NCBI RefSeq assembly: GCF_035645195.1
Contig: NZ_DASQNA010000030.1
Span: 62,001-126,000 of the forward strand
Length of the DNA stretch: 64,000 nucleotides
Reading direction: 5' to 3'
Source: Paenibacillus sp.
Lineage (GTDB): Bacteria > Bacillota > Bacilli > Paenibacillales > YIM-B00363
Under the pieces are notes generated by a model that made no database searches, had not been told where the DNA came from, and worked only from the letters and a program-made list of their open reading frames with translations. Shown one piece after another: positions 1 through 9,273 of the stretch (position 1 is the stretch's first letter; each line of letters starts with the position of its first letter). Both the position numbers and the translations under genes were made by a program.

Positions 1-3000
1 GCGCACGGTCAAGGAGCGCCGCACGCTTCGCTTACGGTCGAACAGAGGAAAGTTCGACATTGGAAAGTGTATGTCGCGCACGATATGCATTTGGATATCG
101 GGTATACCCACGGTCAGGAAGAGCTCCTGGAAGACGTTTGGCCGGGGTATCTCGACGATGCGCTCGGCTATATCGAAGAAACCGAGGGCCGGGAGCCGAA
201 CGATCGCTTTCGATACCCGATCGAAGCCTCTTATATGCTTCACGATTCGGCATGGAACGCGCGGAATGCCGACTGGTTCGAGACGGTGAAAGCGCGGCTG
301 CGGGAAGGTACGCTGACCTATCCGTCCAACTATGTGAACACGGTGTACGGGGGGCTCGGTACGGAAGAGCTTGCCCGCATGCAGTACTACTCGGATAGGC
401 ATCTACTAGATAGGCTGGGCGTCGCCTCGAACAAGGTGCTGTATATGTCCGATAGTCCGGGCATGTCGTGGGCGGCTATCGACGCATTCGCCGCTTCAGG
501 CGTTCGCTATGCGATGCTGCGGCAAAATCCTTACCCGCTCGAGCCCTATCCCGAGTTGTTTTATTATGAGGGACTCAACCCGGACAACCGGATCTTGACG
601 TATAATTACGGTCATTACGCCACCGACGAATTCGATTTCCGAAACTCGGATCCGCAAGTTCCCTACACGAACATTACGGATCGCTTGATGCATTACCACA
701 GGGGCGATTACCCTTACGACGCGATCATCGCGGATTTCACGACGCCTTACGACAATCAAGGCATTACGGAGGCCGTGAAGGATAATATCGCGTTCCTGAA
801 TGCGAAGACGGATGCGCACGGTCGCAATTACGTATACCCGCAATTCATTAGTTCGACGGTCGACGATTTCTTCTCCTACGTATCGGAGCATTACGGCGAC
901 AAGGTTCCCGTTTTCAAAGGGACGATGGAGGATTGGTGGAACTACGGAGTCTCCTCGACCGCTTACGAGACGGCGCTAAATAAACAAAATCATGACAAGC
1001 TGCCGGCCGCAGAGCTTTACGCAACCTTGGCGAACGCCCTCGTGGATGGCGTCAAGTACCCGTATCAGGAGCTGGCTGACGCGTATCGAAACATGATTTT
1101 GTATGACGAACATACGTGGGGAAGTGAAATTCCGCAGCCGGACGATCAATGGAGGTGGAAGAGGAACACCGCGATCGCGAGCGATACGTTGGCGAATCGC
1201 GTGTTGGATCGGTCGCTGAAATCCATAAGCGGCCAGATCGCCGTTCCGGGAAAATCCGTCGTCGTCTATAATGCACTCGGCTGGGCGCGGTCGGATGTCG
1301 TCACCATGCCCGGCGACGACTTCCCGGACCGGTTTCATCTCATCGATCAAGAAACGGGACAGCCGGTGAAATACCAGAAGATGGACGACGGTTCGATTGT
1401 TTTCGTCGTAACCGACGTCCCGGGACTTGGGTATAAGACGTTCGCGATCGAAGAGAGCGAGAGCGAGCCGTCGTTCGCGAGCAGCATCGTTGCGACCGAC
1501 GACACGTTGGAGAACCGCTTTTATAAAATTACATTCGACGATACGGGGGCGATCTCCAGCATCGTCGACAAGCGGCACGGCAACCGCGAGATGGTGGACC
1601 CCGCATCGCCGTACCGATTGAATGAGTTCATCTACTTTACGACGAAGAAGATGAGCCACGATGTATATACCGAGCATCGAGTGCCGAAGGCGGAGTTGTC
1701 CGGCGAATCCGGTCCCGTGCTCGGTACGATGATCGCCGACGGCGTATCCGTCGGCGTCAAGGATATGCGCCGTCGGGTGATCCTCTATGAGGATTTGCCT
1801 CGTATCGATATTGTGAACGACGTCGTGAAGGAGGATGCGCCGTCGTACGCGACGCAGGATGAAGAAGCGTTCTTTACGTTCCCGCTTCGCATGCCGAACT
1901 TTATGCTGCGCCATGAGATGCCGAGCGGGAGCATGAGACCGTATGTACGAACGGATATTGCCCACCCGGAGAACGAGCAGTTTTTGTCTTCCAGCACGGC
2001 GTACTACACGGTGAACCGATGGATCGACGCATCCGACCAGGAGAGTTACGGCATTACGCTCTCGCCGATTTCCAACCCGATCGTCCAGTACGGCGAGCGT
2101 AGGTCGGCGCTCGGGCCTTGGGACTATAATACGGAAAATCCGTGGATCTACAGCTTTGTATTCAACAACAAGTGGCATGTGAATTTCCAGAAAACGCAGC
2201 CGGGGCCCGTAACCTTCCGTTATTCGATCGCTTCCCATGCGGGAGGGGACTGGGAAGCGGGGCGCGCGGACCGATTCGGCATGCAGGCGAGCCATGCGCT
2301 GCACGGCGTCGTGATCGACGAGGCGCAGCCGGAAGGTACGCTTCGTGCGTCCGCGGGGCAATTTATGACGATCGACCGGGACAACGTCGTTCTGACGGCA
2401 GCGAAGCTGGCGGAGGCGAACGGCGAGGGGGTCATTCTTCGTTTCAACGAAACGTTAGGCGAAGACACGACGGTTACCGTCGATTTGAACACGTTCGCTC
2501 CGGCGCGGGTTTTTCGAACCGACATGGTAGAGAACGACATCGAGATACTCGACCTGACAGAAGGACGGTTCGTCACGTTCGACATCGAAGGTCACGACTG
2601 GGTGACGCTCCGGATCGTTCACGGACAGCCGCCGGAACAGGTTCAGGGCGTATCCGCGGTGTCGAACGCGAACGGAACGTATGTGACCTGGAACGATCTT
2701 GCCGACGATCGCTTGTCGCATTACGAAGTGTTCCGGGGCACGAGCGCCGACTTCGTCCCGGGCCCGGGCTCGTATGTCGCCTCGGTGACGACGAACGGTT
2801 ACTACGATGATCAGGTGACCTCCGATATGAAGCACGATTATTACTACCGGGTGCGCGCGGTTAGGAACGGTGCGAAGGGCGATTACTCGGTGGCCGCGGG
2901 TGCGAGGGTAGGCGTCATTACGGACACGGAGGCGCCATCGGTTCCCGAAGCGCTGCAGGCGTTCGCGCAAAATCATTCGAGAGTGTCGTTGTCCTGGCAT

Positions 3001-4389
3001 CCCTCCACAGATCAAGTTCGGCTTCAGGGCTACACGATTTATCGGAACGGCGAACCGATCGCCGATCTCAAGGCGAACTTCACGAGCTACTTGGACACCG
3101 GCCTTACGGGAGGACAGACATATACGTACACGGTCGCAGCCTACGACGTATTCGGCAACGAATCCGCGCCCGGCCATGCGGTGTCCGTTCGCACGTTCCC
3201 GCTCGACGTCTCGGGAGGCAACGTCGCCCCGCTGGCCGTTGCGACCGCATCTTCCGAATATAATGCGGATTACGGAGCCGCGAAAGCGGTCGACGGCATA
3301 GCCGGCGTGCACGGCGCCGGTGAATGGGCGTCGAACGGCGAATCGAATCCGTGGCTTCGATTGGATTGGGCGTCGGACGTCACCATCCGATCTATTAAGT
3401 TGTACGACCGGCAAAACCTGCAGGATAATTCCGTGACCGCGTCCGTCTACTTCAGCGACGGTACCCAGATACCGGTCGAGGGCATTCCTGCGGACGGGGC
3501 GTTCAAAGAGATCAGCTTCGATCCGAAGACGGTGCGCTGGTTGAAAGTCCAAGTCACCGGCGGTTCCGGCGCCAACGTGGGGCTGTCCGAAATCGAAGCG
3601 TTCCAGGAGGGAGGGCATGCGGGCACGCTCGTAACCGCCTCGTCGGAATTTAACGAAGAGTATGGCGCGGCCAAGGCGGCGGACGGTGTGATCGGCGTTC
3701 ACGGCCGCGGCGAATGGGCGTCGAACGGCGAGCGGCTTCCGTGGATCCGCCTCGATTGGCCGGGTCTGAAGCTGGTCAACGAAGTCGTGCTTTACGACCG
3801 GGTCAACTTGCAGGATCACGCGAGCGGCGGGACGCTTACTTTCGGCGACGGATCGACGATCGACGTGTCGGACATTCCGAACGATGGGTCCGGCAAGGCG
3901 ATCACGTTCCCGAGCAAGGCGGTTTCCTGGATGAAATTTCAGGTAACCGAGGGAAGCGGGACCCACGTCGGATTGTCGGAGATTCGAATGGTCGAGGCTG
4001 TCAACCGCGCCAGGGAGGCGGCGATTACGGCTTCCTCGCAATACAGCGATCATTACGGTTCCGCGCGAGCGGCCGACGGCGTAGTCGGTTATCACGACCA
4101 CGGGGAGTGGGCGTCGAGCGGCGAATCGAACCCGTGGATTCAATTGAATTGGAACGAACCGGTAACGATCGACCGCATACGGTTGTACGACCGAATCAAC
4201 TTGGCGGACAACGCGCTGACCGGCGTGCTCCGCTTCAGCGACGGCAGCAGCATACCGGTCGGCGGAATACCGGAGGACGGAAGCATGAGAGAAGTCGTAT
4301 TTGATCGTAAAACCGTCGAGTGGGTTACATTCGAGGTGACCGGCGGAGCGGGCAGTAACGTCGGATTGTCGGAAATCGAGATTTTCTAA
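1..4389 (+). CDS. GH38 alpha-mannosidase-like enzyme with FN3 and discoidin-like repeats (5' partial)
   Basis: The reading frame is open from base 1, so the true start lies outside the window; the GTG at 67 falls inside the conserved core and is not a credible start. Just after it comes HDMHLDIGYT, the His/Asp zinc-binding motif of GH38, and DEHTWG near 1108-1125 is the second metal-site region. These support a zinc-dependent retaining mannosidase-type hydrolase. After the catalytic and beta-sandwich part come two fibronectin III-like domains (about 2626-3210). Three tandem discoidin/F5-8-type modules follow (about 3217-3610, 3616-4000, 4003-4386), each with ASSxxx, GEWAS, YDR and VGLSEI signatures. 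The modules suggest binding to cell-wall or mannan glycans. Secretion cannot be judged because the N-terminus is missing. The gene ends 65 bases from the convergent GH32 gene, with a shared terminator between them. Confidence 0.85.
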   Translation, partial: AHGQGAPHASLTVEQRKVRHWKVYVAHDMHLDIGYTHGQEELLEDVWPGYLDDALGYIEETEGREPNDRFRYPIEASYMLHDSAWNARNADWFETVKARLREGTLTYPSNYVNTVYGGLGTEELARMQYYSDRHLLDRLGVASNKVLYMSDSPGMSWAAIDAFAASGVRYAMLRQNPYPLEPYPELFYYEGLNPDNRILTYNYGHYATDEFDFRNSDPQVPYTNITDRLMHYHRGDYPYDAIIADFTTPYDNQGITEAVKDNIAFLNAKTDAHGRNYVYPQFISSTVDDFFSYVSEHYGDKVPVFKGTMEDWWNYGVSSTAYETALNKQNHDKLPAAELYATLANALVDGVKYPYQELADAYRNMILYDEHTWGSEIPQPDDQWRWKRNTAIASDTLANRVLDRSLKSISGQIAVPGKSVVVYNALGWARSDVVTMPGDDFPDRFHLIDQETGQPVKYQKMDDGSIVFVVTDVPGLGYKTFAIEESESEPSFASSIVATDDTLENRFYKITFDDTGAISSIVDKRHGNREMVDPASPYRLNEFIYFTTKKMSHDVYTEHRVPKAELSGESGPVLGTMIADGVSVGVKDMRRRVILYEDLPRIDIVNDVVKEDAPSYATQDEEAFFTFPLRMPNFMLRHEMPSGSMRPYVRTDIAHPENEQFLSSSTAYYTVNRWIDASDQESYGITLSPISNPIVQYGERRSALGPWDYNTENPWIYSFVFNNKWHVNFQKTQPGPVTFRYSIASHAGGDWEAGRADRFGMQASHALHGVVIDEAQPEGTLRASAGQFMTIDRDNVVLTAAKLAEANGEGVILRFNETLGEDTTVTVDLNTFAPARVFRTDMVENDIEILDLTEGRFVTFDIEGHDWVTLRIVHGQPPEQVQGVSAVSNANGTYVTWNDLADDRLSHYEVFRGTSADFVPGPGSYVASVTTNGYYDDQVTSDMKHDYYYRVRAVRNGAKGDYSVAAGARVGVITDTEAPSVPEALQAFAQNHSRVSLSWHPSTDQVRLQGYTIYRNGEPIADLKANFTSYLDTGLTGGQTYTYTVAAYDVFGNESAPGHAVSVRTFPLDVSGGNVAPLAVATASSEYNADYGAAKAVDGIAGVHGAGEWASNGESNPWLRLDWASDVTIRSIKLYDRQNLQDNSVTASVYFSDGTQIPVEGIPADGAFKEISFDPKTVRWLKVQVTGGSGANVGLSEIEAFQEGGHAGTLVTASSEFNEEYGAAKAADGVIGVHGRGEWASNGERLPWIRLDWPGLKLVNEVVLYDRVNLQDHASGGTLTFGDGSTIDVSDIPNDGSGKAITFPSKAVSWMKFQVTEGSGTHVGLSEIRMVEAVNRAREAAITASSQYSDHYGSARAADGVVGYHDHGEWASSGESNPWIQLNWNEPVTIDRIRLYDRINLADNALTGVLRFSDGSSIPVGGIPEDGSMREVVFDRKTVEWVTFEVTGGAGSNVGLSEIEIF

Positions 4390-4416
4390 GAACTTTTCGA
4401 TCTGATCGAACAACAA

Positions 4417-4448
4417 AGAACCTTAGCTCGCGAGCGAGCTAAGGTTCT
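4417..4448. terminator. bidirectional hairpin terminator
   Basis: A perfect 15-bp inverted repeat with a GA centre lies between the convergent GH38 and GH32 genes. On the minus strand it is followed by TTTGTTG, a usable U-rich tail for the GH32 operon. On the plus strand the tail is A/T-mixed and weaker. Confidence 0.8.
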
Positions 4449-4453
4449 CAAAT

Positions 4454-5968
4454 TTACAGCGAAGCCCGGAGGCTTGCCGAGACGTCTTCCAGTTCCCAGA
4501 ATTCAATTTGGCGAACGACGGCGGTGCCGCCGACCGCGTACACTTGAATGCCCCGGCTCTCGGGATTCGGAAACACGAAGCCGGACATGACGTAATCGCC
4601 TTCGTTCGCGTAGAGCTCGACCGTGGAACGGTCCAGGAACAAGCGCAGGGTCAGCGTGTCCCCGCCGAGATGTTCCACCGTGCAAGATTTTACGCCCGTC
4701 TCGCCGGCGCCGGAGCGCGTCCGGTCGAACGACAGCGTCTTCGCGGCGGTGTCGTAGCGGATGGCCGTGTATTCCGAGCCGTCCGCTGAGGAGCGAACGC
4801 GCAGACCAAGCTCGCGGGCGTCCGACTTCGCCAGGTCGAAAGCGACGATCAACTCGACGCAGTCGCCTTCGATGCCCGGCACGGAGCGGAGCTCGCCGTC
4901 CGCGACGGACAGCTCTCCGGCAGCGACATGACGTCCGCGCAGCGATTGCAGCTCTTCCACAGGCTGCATCCGCAGCCGGCCGTCTTCGGTCAGCGAGAGC
5001 TCTCTCGGCAGCGTCATGCTGCCCGCCCAATCTTTGCCGAGCGCCTTGCCGTCCATCGGCATCCAGCCGAACAAGATGCGTCGGCCTTTGTCGTCAAGGA
5101 ACGTCTGCGGCGCGTAGAAATCAAAGCCGTAATCGAGCTTACGGAACGGGCCGTGCGCATACTGGCAGGCGTCGTGATCGAATTGTCCGACGTAGTAGCC
5201 CGACAGCCTTGGCGCTTCGACGCCTTCGGGGGAGAGCAGCAGCACGTCTTGCCCGCCCAGCGGGAACAGGTCCGGACATTCGTGCATGTAGCCCATCGTG
5301 CCGTCGCTTTCCGTAAGGACATTCCGATACTCCCAAGTTAACAAATCCTGCGAGGTGTAGACGAGCACCTTGCCGCGCCCGTCCTTCTTCGCGCCGAGCA
5401 CCATATACCACGTGCCTTCATGCAGCCACACCTTCGGGTCCCGGAAATGGTTCGTCTGCCCGATGTGCGCCGGAGGCGCCGGGATAACGGGATTGTCCGG
5501 CAATTTCTCGAACGTCACACCGCCGTCCTCGGAGACGGCAACGCATTGCTGCTGGATCAGATCGTCCGGAATGCCGACCGGGGTCGTGAAGATGTTGGCC
5601 GTATAGAACAGGTACAGCTTGCCGTCGTGCTCTACCGCGCTGCCCGAGAAGCAGCCGTTGACGTCGTACTCCGCGCTTGGCGCGAGAGCGATCGGCAGAC
5701 GTTCCCAGCGGACCAAGTCCGAGCTTTTCACATGCGCCCAGTGAATGTCGCCCCACTGCTGGGAGTAAGGGTTATATTGATAGAACAAATGATATTCGCT
5801 GTTGTAGTGGATCAGTCCGTTCGGATCGTTCATCCAATGGATCGGCGGACTGACGTGGTACGCCAAGCGGTGCGGGTCGTCCTTCGCGCTTGCGAGCGTC
5901 TGTCCGACGAACCGCTCCGCTTTCGCGATGGCCTGCTGATGAGTGTCATGCTGCGTTTGTATTTTCAC
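4454..5968 (-). CDS. GH32 beta-fructofuranosidase (sucrose/fructan hydrolase)
   Basis: This 504-residue protein is a normal-length GH32 enzyme that hydrolyses terminal fructosyl bonds in sucrose, sucrose-6-phosphate or short fructans. WMNDPNG carries the nucleophile Asp48, FRDPKV is the RDP transition-state motif, and HECPDLF holds the acid/base Glu. A C-terminal beta-sandwich follows. No signal peptide is visible, so it should be cytoplasmic. The start is GTG at 5968, nine bases after GAGGG. It is the last gene of a minus-strand operon behind a CUT1 importer (33-base gap), so the imported sugar is probably a fructooligosaccharide or sucrose. Phosphorylated versus free substrate cannot be decided; no PTS gene is nearby, which favours the free sugar. 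Confidence 0.92.
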   Translation of the reverse strand: MKIQTQHDTHQQAIAKAERFVGQTLASAKDDPHRLAYHVSPPIHWMNDPNGLIHYNSEYHLFYQYNPYSQQWGDIHWAHVKSSDLVRWERLPIALAPSAEYDVNGCFSGSAVEHDGKLYLFYTANIFTTPVGIPDDLIQQQCVAVSEDGGVTFEKLPDNPVIPAPPAHIGQTNHFRDPKVWLHEGTWYMVLGAKKDGRGKVLVYTSQDLLTWEYRNVLTESDGTMGYMHECPDLFPLGGQDVLLLSPEGVEAPRLSGYYVGQFDHDACQYAHGPFRKLDYGFDFYAPQTFLDDKGRRILFGWMPMDGKALGKDWAGSMTLPRELSLTEDGRLRMQPVEELQSLRGRHVAAGELSVADGELRSVPGIEGDCVELIVAFDLAKSDARELGLRVRSSADGSEYTAIRYDTAAKTLSFDRTRSGAGETGVKSCTVEHLGGDTLTLRLFLDRSTVELYANEGDYVMSGFVFPNPESRGIQVYAVGGTAVVRQIEFWELEDVSASLRASL

Positions 5969-6001
5969 GATGCAACCCTCAATTCCTTAGTAGTCGCGAG
6001 T

Positions 6002-6844
6002 TTATTTCACGGAGCCTTGCGTAACCCCTTGGAGTATGAAGCGCTGCGCAAAAAGGTAGACGAGCAAAATCGGCAAAATGACGAGAAGGACGGCCGGCAA
6101 AAACTTTTCGTTGTCCGACGAGTACGTCCCCTTGAACACTTGAATCGCCAAAGGCAGCGTGAAGCTTTGCTGACCTGCGTTTTGCAAAATCAACAGCGGC
6201 AGAAGGAAGTCGTTCCAGATCCACAACACGTTCAGGATCGCGATCGTGACGGTCGTCGGCGTCAAAATCGGCAGAACGATGCGGAAGAACGTCTGTCTGC
6301 GGGTGCACCCGTCCATGAACGCCGCCTCTTCCAGCTCGGTCGGAATGCTCTTGATAAAGCCGTGGTAAATAAATACCGCGAGCGAGCTGCCGAATCCGAT
6401 GTACATGAAGATCAACGTCAGCTCCGGCGCCGTTTGAATCCATCCGAGCTTTTGGCCGTAGATGGACACGAGCGGGATCATGATCGCCTGGAACGGGATG
6501 ATCATCGATGCGACCATGATGAAGAACATGGCGTTGTTGAACTTCGTCCGGTTCCGCACGAAATAGTGCGCGGTCATCGCGGCGAACAGGCCGATCAGCA
6601 ATACGCTGCTGACGGTAATGAAGGCGGAATTCCAAAAGCTGCTCATATAGCTCATTTCGCGAGCGGCGGCGCCGAAGTTGTCGAACGAGAACGACGCGGG
6701 CAGCGACAGCGGAGAGTCGATAATTTGCGCATTCGTTTTAAAAGAGTTGAATACAAGCAGGACGAACGGCAGCAAGAAGGCGGCCAGGGCGATCAGCAGG
6801 ATCGCGTACACCGCAACGTTTTGCAGCAGCATTCTCGTTCTCAT
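6002..6844 (-). CDS. CUT1 sugar ABC transporter permease, MalG type
   Basis: A 280-residue integral membrane protein with about six hydrophobic helices. Its cytoplasmic EAA loop (LEEAAFMDGCTRRQTFFRI) contacts the ATPase. It is the second permease of the fructan-type importer. Its ATG (6844) overlaps the TAA of the upstream permease (TAATG), indicating translational coupling and a 1:1 heterodimer. The C-terminus GVTQGSVK is typical for MalG-like subunits. Confidence 0.93.
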   Translation of the reverse strand: MRTRMLLQNVAVYAILLIALAAFLLPFVLLVFNSFKTNAQIIDSPLSLPASFSFDNFGAAAREMSYMSSFWNSAFITVSSVLLIGLFAAMTAHYFVRNRTKFNNAMFFIMVASMIIPFQAIMIPLVSIYGQKLGWIQTAPELTLIFMYIGFGSSLAVFIYHGFIKSIPTELEEAAFMDGCTRRQTFFRIVLPILTPTTVTIAILNVLWIWNDFLLPLLILQNAGQQSFTLPLAIQVFKGTYSSDNEKFLPAVLLVILPILLVYLFAQRFILQGVTQGSVK

Positions 6845-7728
6845 TACGCCTCGACCTCCATTCGTTTGCCGATGTACACTTGAAAAATCGTAACGGTCGC
6901 GACGAGGAAGAACAGGACGAACGCTTCCGCTTGCCCGACCCCGTAATCGAAACGCTGGAACGCCTTATCGTACACGTGCATGGAAGCCATGACCGTGCTG
7001 CCGAACGGACCGCCGCCGGTCAACGCGTAGTTCACGTCGTACACCATGAACGCCCGCTGCAGCGACAAGAAGATCGTGACGATGAACGAAGGGACCATCA
7101 GCGGCAGCGTCATGTGCGTGAGCCGCTTCCAGGCGCCCGTGCCGTCGATTTTGGCCGCTTCCAGCACATCCTTCGGCACGCTCATGAGACCCGCGATGAA
7201 GATAACCATCATGTATCCGGCATATTGCCAGACGGTGACGATGACGAGCGCCCAGAACGCCAAGGTTTCGTCGCCGAGCCACGTTTTGCTGAACAGCGCG
7301 ATATCGTACTTCGCGCCGATCGTCGTGAAGAGATTGTTAAATACGAATTGCCAAATGAAGCCGAGCACGAGGCCCCCGATCAGGTTCGGCGTAAAGAAGG
7401 CGGCGCGGAAAAAGTTTTGCCCCCGCATGCCCGAGGTAACTAAGTAGGAAAGCAGAAAGGCGATCACATTGATCAGGACGACGGTCGCCCCGACGTATTT
7501 CAGCGTCAACCACACCGAGGTCCAAAACTTATCGTCCTGGAACACCCCGAGATAGTTGCCGAAGCCCGCGAAGGGCATATCGGACGAAATGCCGTCCCAA
7601 GTGAAGAAGGTCATATAAATGCCGTATATAAAAGGAGCGAGAATGACGGCGGCGAACGCCGTTAAGGTCGGCCCGGTGAAGAAGAGCTGATTCCCGATCC
7701 GTTTCAGTCGATTTTTTTCGGAGATCAT
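6844..7728 (-). CDS. CUT1 sugar ABC transporter permease, MalF type
   Basis: A membrane protein of about 294 residues with six predicted helices and the EAA loop EAAKIDGTGAWKRLTHMTLP. ATG 7728 (MISEKNRLKR) is chosen because GGAGGG lies directly upstream at proper spacing; an in-frame ATG 21 bases further up would start inside that ribosome binding site. It pairs with the downstream MalG-type subunit. A hairpin separates it from the binding-protein gene, which usually lowers permease expression relative to the binding protein. Confidence 0.92.
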   Translation of the reverse strand: MISEKNRLKRIGNQLFFTGPTLTAFAAVILAPFIYGIYMTFFTWDGISSDMPFAGFGNYLGVFQDDKFWTSVWLTLKYVGATVVLINVIAFLLSYLVTSGMRGQNFFRAAFFTPNLIGGLVLGFIWQFVFNNLFTTIGAKYDIALFSKTWLGDETLAFWALVIVTVWQYAGYMMVIFIAGLMSVPKDVLEAAKIDGTGAWKRLTHMTLPLMVPSFIVTIFLSLQRAFMVYDVNYALTGGGPFGSTVMASMHVYDKAFQRFDYGVGQAEAFVLFFLVATVTIFQVYIGKRMEVEA

Positions 7729-7774
7729 CCGGTGTCCCTCCAGTTCCAAGTGTGAATCAGGGTAGAAAATAAGG

Positions 7775-7808
7775 AATGTCGATGAGGGCGCGAACCCTCA
7801 CCGACATT
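7775..7808 (-). terminator. intercistronic hairpin after binding-protein gene
   Basis: AATGTCG-x-TGAGGG pairs with CCCTCA-x-CGACATT around a six-base loop. On the minus strand it is followed by CCTTATTTT. It is probably a leaky terminator or 3'-end stabiliser that lets the binding protein be made in excess over the permeases. Confidence 0.6.
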
Positions 7809-7826
7809 GCCGCGCGTGCATACGAT

Positions 7827-9137
7827 TTACTTCACGTTCTTCCAATACTCTTCGACTTCCGCAGCGAGTGCCGCTCGGTCGGATTTGTCGACGAGGTACT
7901 TTTGCATCGAAGCGCCAAGCACCTTCCAGTGGTCGCCCGGGACGTAGTTGCCTGCGAACGGAATCGTTTTGCCGGCGTTGTTGTACTCCTGCAGCGACTT
8001 CGCGAGCGGGTTGCTCAGCTCCAGCGTGATGTTCTTGAATGCCGGAATGACGTTGGCTTTGTTGACGAGGAAATCTTGGCCGGCGGCGTCGTACACGAGC
8101 CAGTTCAGGAATTTCTTCGCTGCTTCTTGCTGAGCCGGAGTGCTCTTTTCTTTGTCGATGAATACTTGCTTCGTCGCCCCGATCGCGATGGAGGCGTTCG
8201 CCGCATCGTTCGCATCGTTGCTGACCGGTACCGGCAGGAAGCCGAAGTCGCCGTCCGGGTTCGATTTTTGCATTTCCGTAATGAGCCAGTTGCCGTTGAA
8301 GGTCATCGCCGCTTCGCCCTTCGCGACGGCTGCCGCGCTTTGCTCGAGGTTGACCGCCATCGGGTCGTTCTTCGCTTTGTTATATTGCTTCAGCACATCG
8401 AAGGTGTCCAAGAGGCCGTTGTAGGCCGCGTTGTCCGCCAGCTTCACTTCGCCCGCTTGGAGCTGGGACAAGAATGCGGATACGTCGCCTTCCGGCTGGG
8501 TAGCATAAGCAAGAGCGAGATAGTGGTTGCCAAGCGACCAATCCATGCTGCCGATGATCATCGGCGCGACGCCTGCCGCTTCGATCGATTGGAACAAGCC
8601 TGCCAGCGCGTCGGTCGTATTGATCGTCGCCGGGTCGAATGCTCCGCCGAGCGCTTGTTCGACGACGGCTTTGTTGTAAATCAAGCCGTAGCCTTCAACA
8701 GCGAAAGGGAACGCGAGCGTCTTGCCGTCGATTTCGTTCGGCTGCGCGAGGTCGGCGACCCAAGCTTCGTTCGAAAGGTCGGCTGCTTTGTCTTGGAACT
8801 TGGCGATATCGCCGGCATCGAGCATCGCCAGCGTCGCCGGCGTGCCTGCCGCGTACAGAGACGATGCGCGCTCGACCGGAGATTGGCTCTCGGCTGCCGT
8901 GATGACTTCAACAGTGATGCCGGCGTTCGCGTCCATGAACGTCTTCGCCGCTTCGTTCATCTGCTGCTGAATTTCGGACTTGGAGTTTAAGAACGTAATC
9001 TTTACATTTTCCGTCTTGCCCGCGTCGCTGGAACCTTGTTCCGGGCTCGTCGCTTCGGAGCCGCCTCCGCACGCGGTAACGACCATCGCAAATCCGAGCG
9101 CAAGCGCCATAGCCCCGCCAAACCGCAATCGTTTCAT
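7827..9137 (-). CDS. sugar-binding lipoprotein of CUT1 importer
   Basis: A 436-residue family 1 extracellular solute-binding protein. It has a lipoprotein signal peptide (MKRLRFGG, hydrophobic core, VVTACGGG lipobox) and then an acidic Ser/Gly linker before the binding fold. It should be anchored outside the membrane, delivering sugar to the permeases encoded just downstream. The first gene after the LacI-type operators at 9198-9229, it sits in an operon ending in a GH32 enzyme, so fructosides are the most likely ligand (inference). The ribosome binding site is AAGAGGGG about ten bases before ATG. Confidence 0.93.
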   Translation of the reverse strand: MKRLRFGGAMALALGFAMVVTACGGGSEATSPEQGSSDAGKTENVKITFLNSKSEIQQQMNEAAKTFMDANAGITVEVITAAESQSPVERASSLYAAGTPATLAMLDAGDIAKFQDKAADLSNEAWVADLAQPNEIDGKTLAFPFAVEGYGLIYNKAVVEQALGGAFDPATINTTDALAGLFQSIEAAGVAPMIIGSMDWSLGNHYLALAYATQPEGDVSAFLSQLQAGEVKLADNAAYNGLLDTFDVLKQYNKAKNDPMAVNLEQSAAAVAKGEAAMTFNGNWLITEMQKSNPDGDFGFLPVPVSNDANDAANASIAIGATKQVFIDKEKSTPAQQEAAKKFLNWLVYDAAGQDFLVNKANVIPAFKNITLELSNPLAKSLQEYNNAGKTIPFAGNYVPGDHWKVLGASMQKYLVDKSDRAALAAEVEEYWKNVK

Positions 9138-9189
9138 ACGTATCTACCCCTCTTGAATGAATTAGTCGGTAAAGCGATTTCATGACTTG

Positions 9190-9219
9190 AGTATATATGT
9201 CAAGCGGTTGTCATGTCAA
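9190..9219 (-). promoter_or_regulatory. sigma-A promoter of the fructan importer operon
   Basis: On the minus strand, -35 TTGACA (9219-9214) and -10 TATACT (9195-9190) are separated by 18 bases. Both boxes are close to consensus. The -35 box is part of the second operator copy and the spacer is filled by the first, so repressor binding would block RNA polymerase. Confidence 0.75.
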
Positions 9220-9229
9220 GCGGTTGACA
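9198..9229. promoter_or_regulatory. tandem LacI-family operators
   Basis: Two 16-bp elements, 9198-9213 TGTCAAGCGGTTGTCA and 9214-9229 TGTCAAGCGGTTGACA, abut head to tail with a single difference. The second is a near-perfect palindrome around a central CG, the hallmark of LacI-family operators. The gene immediately upstream in the same direction encodes a LacI-family protein, the obvious candidate ligand-responsive repressor. Confidence 0.75.
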
Positions 9230-9273
9230 CAAAGAGGAAAATGAAAAGCCGAACCGTGGAACGATCGGGCTTC

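Noticed and set aside
2455-4416. Long open frame on the minus strand opposite the GH38 gene
   Set aside because: Arg-rich, low-complexity translation with no domain motif and no ribosome binding site; it is the complement of a GC-rich coding gene with clear family motifs.
9198-9229. Start of a CRISPR or tandem-repeat array
   Set aside because: Only two 16-bp copies without spacers; they are promoter-embedded palindromes next to a LacI gene.
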